From Pseudomonadota bacterium (GTDB lineage Bacteria; Pseudomonadota; Alphaproteobacteria; Rhizobiales; Aestuariivirgaceae): a stretch of DNA of 64,000 nucleotides. Within the stretch, counting starts at the first letter, position 1. Each line of letters begins with the position of its first letter. The notes under the pieces are model-generated. The model saw nothing but the letters and a program-made list of their open reading frames with translations, did not search any database and had not been told where the DNA came from. Below, in pieces: positions 60,466-64,000 of this stretch. The stretch is from positions 1 through 64,000 of the forward strand of contig CAUJIO010000029.1 in the NCBI GenBank assembly GCA_963205315.1. The letters run 5' to 3'. Both the position numbers and the translations under genes were made by a program.

Positions 60466-63400
60466 TCACTTGGGGACGAAGTAGCGGGGCTCTGCGGGAG
60501 AGCCCGCGAGGCGGGCGGCGCCGATGGCGGTGAGGTTTTCGAGAACCTTGATCACCCGGTCCTTGCGCTGGGCGGTGTTGCGGCCATCGAAACTGGCGGC
60601 GATGGCGGATGAGGCAAGCGGGCCTGGCGCTTTGGCGAGGAGGTCGCGGACGATGCGGACCTGCTCAAGACCATCCGACGGCCACTTGGGACGGGTCTCG
60701 CCTTCGGCGATGTCGAGATCGAGTTCGGCGGTTTCGGGCTTCGGGACTTTCAGGCCGAGCTTGGCCTGCTGATAGTCGGGCCGGAGCCAGCGAACGACCC
60801 CGCGCTTTTCCTCCTCGGCGCGGACGTGGTTGAGGGCGACGAGGCGGGCGAGCAGGTCTTCCTCGGCGGCTTGCTGGGCCTCCGATTTCAAATCGGAGGG
60901 CACGGTGCCGCCCGCCTTGCCGACCAGCGCAGGGATTAAGTCCTCCCAGCCATAGGCGGAGAGCACGGCGCGGTCGATGTCGTCGTGAACCTCCTTCAGG
61001 ACCGAGATGAGGCCCGCCTGATGCACGTCGCGCTCGGCCTCAGTGAGTGGAGGCCCAACCTTGTTGTCGATCTCGCGCAGCCGTTCGAGGGCGTTGTAAA
61101 GGCCGGTCATGGTGAGGAAGGCATGTTCGGCGAGGCGGGCCTTGCGGAAGGAATCGAGGCGTTCGCCCAATTCGCGCAGGCGGTCTTTCAGGGCTTGCCG
61201 GGCGTCGAGATCGGGGAAGGGAAAGGGATCGAAAGTCCGGGTCTTCGAGTAACGCGGATCATTGCCCATGCCGAGCCAACCGCCCGCGGCAAGCGCCCAT
61301 GACACATGCGTGCGGGAAGACAGGATCGCCAAGTGCTCAGCCGATTGAAGGCCGATGTTCACCAGCATGTTATCGGGCCGGATGCTGGCGTCGAGGAATT
61401 GGAAGAAGCGATGCTTGGTGGTTTCGACAGTGACAATATAGCGGGGCAAGTCAGCTAGGAAAGCGCGGAGATCAGTATGTCTTCGTCCGAACCACCACCA
61501 GAATTCACGCCTGAATTCCTCGCGGTTTGAATCACGTTCAGGTTTCACGTTTTCGAGGACATGTTGATATACGGCGGGAAAACGCTGCTGAACTTCATCA
61601 ACATCCAGCGGATAGAGGTCGATGACCATGACGCCGCGTGGGCGCTGGGCGATGTCGCGGCCGTTGCGATAAGTTAGAATGTGTTTTTCGACTCCCGCGA
61701 CTTTGCCGAGGCCAAGCGCCGAGGCCTGTTGCGGAGTGACGATGAATCCCGCACCATGTAGTGCGACGCCTCTGCTCGCAAGCTCGGAGTTGGAAGTCAA
61801 CGGTCGAGCCGCCGATAGGTTTGCGCCGATGACGAGGTTCGCTCGAACCTTGCCTTCATACATCGTGAGATCCACAACTGGCGTGTCAGTATTCAGTCCC
61901 GTTTCCGAAACCACCGCCGCCAGCACGCCTTGCTTGTCGCCTTTCTCCGCCACCGTCATGGCGATGCGGACGGCGGCCTTGTCGGCGGCTTTCAGCCACG
62001 GGTGATCGGGCACGGCGAAGATCAAGGACAGCGGTTCCTTGGCCGCCATGTGGCGTTCGATGACGCGGCGTGAAAACGTCTGGGTGATGGAATTGGTGGT
62101 GATGAAGCCGAAGCGGCGCAGGGGATTGGGGTGCTTGACCGTGCCCTTGCGTGTGAGCCGCGATGCCGCCTCGTCCCAGAAGTGCATGACGAAATCCGCT
62201 CCACCCGGCAGATGCGGACGCGCTTTCCAGCAGGCCTCGGCGTAGCCATCTCCCAATTCCTGGCGCATGTCCTTGCCGCCGATGAAGGGCGGATTGCCGA
62301 CGATGAACTCGGCTTCGGGCCAAGCGGCGGGGCGCGGGTTCACATAGCGATAGAGTTCGACCGTGGCGTCAGGGTCCGGTATCTCTTCGCCGGTGATCGG
62401 GTGCAGTTTCTTGGTCACGCCATCCCAGCGCGACAGCGGCTTGCCATCGAGCCCTCGCAGCAGTTCCTGCTTGTCGTAGGCAATGACGGCATCCTGATAT
62501 CGTATGGTGCCATAGGCATGAAGAACGGGTTCAGTGATGGCGGCAAGGCCCGCGGTTCGCAACTGCCACTTGAGAAAGCCAATCCATATGACGAGATCGG
62601 CGATTGGAATGGCGCGCTTGTTGAGATCGAGGCCATAGAATTGCTTGGGGCTGACAGTTTCGCCTTCAAGCATGAGGCGAATCTGCGTGTCGCCAAAATC
62701 CGCCAAGGCCTCGAGCACGTCACCTTCGAGTTTCTTCATCAATTCCAGTGACACGTACAGGAAGTTGCCCGTGCCGCAGGCCGGATCGAGCACCCGTATG
62801 GTACAAAGCCGATGATGATAGGCGTGAATGGCGGTGATGGCTTCGCCATTGAGGCCGCGCTGGCGCAAATCCTCAGCATGGGCCTGAACCTCCTGCCAGT
62901 CGGCGCGCAGTGGCTCAATGATGGTGGGAATGACGAGCCGCTCGACATAGGCGCGTGGTGTGTAGTGGGCGCCAAGTCTGGACCTTTCGGCGGGATTGAG
63001 CGCGCGTTCGAGAAGGGTGCCAAAGATTGATGGCTCAACATCTTTCCAGTCGCGCTTCGATGCCCTGTAGAGTTCGTCAATCTGATCGGGTTCGAGTGGC
63101 AGCGCCGTCTTGTCTTTGAACAATCCGCCATTGAATTCCCGTAGCTTGACATCGAAGCGGTCCGAATATCCTCCGGAGTTCATGCCGTCCCAAAGTTTCT
63201 CCAAGGCGGGCACGAATTTCTCAGGCTCACCCTTCATCTTAAGAAGAAGCTTTTCAAAACCATCTTCCGGAATGAGGCCAATGTCTTCGGCAAACATCGT
63301 GAAAAGACAACGTGTTAGAAAGCTGGCAACGTCCTTTGGATCGAAGTTGCGGCGTTCAAGGGCTGTCGCCACCTTGGCGAGGCGCTTGGCGATGTCGCTT

Positions 63401-64000
63401 GTCACCTCCGCCGATTTCAGCATCGGATTGAGGCTTTGCGGATCGGACCAGATGGCGGCGAGGCGCTGCCGCACCTCGTCTTTCAGCAGGTCGTCGAGCG
63501 TGATGCGGTAGGACTGGCGGTCCGGGAAATGGGCGTAGTCCTTGCCGAGGCCGGAGAAATCCGCATAGACCTCGATGACGTGGCCGACATCGGCGATGAG
63601 CAGGAAGGGCGGGTAGCCATGATCGACGGGCAGCGCCCTTGCATAATCCTCCGCCTGCTTGCGGGCAGCCAGCATGATCTGGTCCCAGCCCTTCTTGGCG
63701 ATCAATTTGGGGGCGGCATGATGCGCGGGCAGAAGGGTGAGCTGGGTTTCATCCGGCGGCTTGTGATGACGTTTCGCCGATTGCTTGGCCTCCAGCACGA
63801 AACAATTGCGCTTGTAGCAATCGATGCGGCCGGCGGTGGCCGAGCCATCGGCGTGCTTGAAGGTGATGCGGCGCTCGAAGACGTAATCGTTCTGGGCCGT
63901 GTCGTCCTTCGCCATGTCCGGCGGCTTCAGCCCCAAGGCGTTGCAGAGGCCGATGACGAAGAGCTGGTAGTTCGCCAGTTCCGAGCCGCCGGAGGCCTTG
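60466..64000 (-). CDS. Large class I DNA methyltransferase with nuclease motif (type II RM-like), 5' end outside the window
   Basis: The minus-strand frame stays open past the first listed start (TTG at 63936) to the window edge. The extra codons read ASGGSELANYQLFVIGLC, the usual start of this family, so the gene is truncated by the window. An N-terminal PD-(D/E)XK pattern (GRIDCYKRNCFVLEAKQS) is followed by a helical region (FLTRCLFTMFAEDIGLIP). The adenine methyltransferase motifs are VLDPACGTGNFLYVSLELM (motif I) and FIVGNPPFIGG (motif IV, NPPF). A long target-recognition-like C-terminus follows, including RTFDPFPFPDLD. At least 1177 aa lie in the window. This fits single-chain type IIG/IIL restriction-modification proteins; a role in a DISARM-like set cannot be excluded because the next genes are off the edge. 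Confidence 0.8.
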   Translation of the reverse strand, partial: KASGGSELANYQLFVIGLCNALGLKPPDMAKDDTAQNDYVFERRITFKHADGSATAGRIDCYKRNCFVLEAKQSAKRHHKPPDETQLTLLPAHHAAPKLIAKKGWDQIMLAARKQAEDYARALPVDHGYPPFLLIADVGHVIEVYADFSGLGKDYAHFPDRQSYRITLDDLLKDEVRQRLAAIWSDPQSLNPMLKSAEVTSDIAKRLAKVATALERRNFDPKDVASFLTRCLFTMFAEDIGLIPEDGFEKLLLKMKGEPEKFVPALEKLWDGMNSGGYSDRFDVKLREFNGGLFKDKTALPLEPDQIDELYRASKRDWKDVEPSIFGTLLERALNPAERSRLGAHYTPRAYVERLVIPTIIEPLRADWQEVQAHAEDLRQRGLNGEAITAIHAYHHRLCTIRVLDPACGTGNFLYVSLELMKKLEGDVLEALADFGDTQIRLMLEGETVSPKQFYGLDLNKRAIPIADLVIWIGFLKWQLRTAGLAAITEPVLHAYGTIRYQDAVIAYDKQELLRGLDGKPLSRWDGVTKKLHPITGEEIPDPDATVELYRYVNPRPAAWPEAEFIVGNPPFIGGKDMRQELGDGYAEACWKARPHLPGGADFVMHFWDEAASRLTRKGTVKHPNPLRRFGFITTNSITQTFSRRVIERHMAAKEPLSLIFAVPDHPWLKAADKAAVRIAMTVAEKGDKQGVLAAVVSETGLNTDTPVVDLTMYEGKVRANLVIGANLSAARPLTSNSELASRGVALHGAGFIVTPQQASALGLGKVAGVEKHILTYRNGRDIAQRPRGVMVIDLYPLDVDEVQQRFPAVYQHVLENVKPERDSNREEFRREFWWWFGRRHTDLRAFLADLPRYIVTVETTKHRFFQFLDASIRPDNMLVNIGLQSAEHLAILSSRTHVSWALAAGGWLGMGNDPRYSKTRTFDPFPFPDLDARQALKDRLRELGERLDSFRKARLAEHAFLTMTGLYNALERLREIDNKVGPPLTEAERDVHQAGLISVLKEVHDDIDRAVLSAYGWEDLIPALVGKAGGTVPSDLKSEAQQAAEEDLLARLVALNHVRAEEEKRGVVRWLRPDYQQAKLGLKVPKPETAELDLDIAEGETRPKWPSDGLEQVRIVRDLLAKAPGPLASSAIAASFDGRNTAQRKDRVIKVLENLTAIGAARLAGSPAEPRYFVPK

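Overview
The window is GC-rich and gene-dense. Its gene content points to an alphaproteobacterium, most likely of the Rhizobiales (Hyphomicrobiales). The evidence is crotonyl-CoA carboxylase/reductase and methylsuccinyl-CoA dehydrogenase (ethylmalonyl-CoA pathway), an IalB-family protein, an SHP/DHC/cytochrome b cassette, a HIG1-domain protein, a fused IolC of the alphaproteobacterial type, and CCCGGC...GCCGGG palindromic repeats. No rRNA, tRNA, CRISPR array or intact transposase was seen.

Region 1 (1-16 kb) is mostly chromosomal housekeeping. It holds ccr and a TfoX C-terminal domain protein, a BrkB-like membrane protein, a TerB/DUF533 protein, an EamA transporter, and the cytochrome cassette (dihaem c, SHP, and a cytochrome b561 fused to a second dihaem-c domain). 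These are followed by two coupled TPR proteins, mcd, ialB with a phosphodiester glycosidase, rlmN, and a small GIY-YIG nuclease gene bracketed by two copies of one palindromic repeat. Region 2 (16-36 kb) is surface and secretion related. It holds a Tat-signal protein of unknown function, two paralogous RTX calcium-binding proteins, argG, the dTDP-L-rhamnose genes rfbACBD with a glycosyltransferase-like protein and a polysaccharide export lipoprotein, ribokinase, PPK2, LOG, a beta-CASP hydrolase, an RpiR regulator and an RTX metalloprotease.

Region 3 (36-41 kb) is a myo-inositol locus. iolG and iolC are divergent around an exact GGAA-N6-TTCC site, and iolB lies downstream. Between iolC and iolB is a collapsed iolD pseudogene that an ORF finder does not show, and iolE is absent. 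mmsA/iolA is about 17 kb further on. The RpiR gene at 32.5 kb is a good IolR candidate.

Region 4 (41-57 kb) is the most unusual part. Eleven tightly packed minus-strand genes (53695 down to 41263) encode a complete CUT1 sugar ABC importer, two FGGY kinases, a glycerol-1-phosphate-dehydrogenase-like (AraM-type) enzyme, a GpsA-like dehydrogenase, a HAD-IIA phosphatase, a class II aldolase and a SorC-type regulator. Upstream is a divergent aldolase/FGGY-kinase pair and an intergenic region rich in GTCAG/CTGAC palindromes. This looks like a sugar or polyol catabolic island whose substrate cannot be read from the sequence. Codon use here and in iolC/iolB looks less GC-biased than in regions 1-2 (judged by eye).

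Region 5 (57-64 kb) holds a small VOC operon, a GNAT acetyltransferase, mmsA, and a large class I DNA methyltransferase with an N-terminal PD-(D/E)XK motif. The methyltransferase reading frame runs off the right edge.
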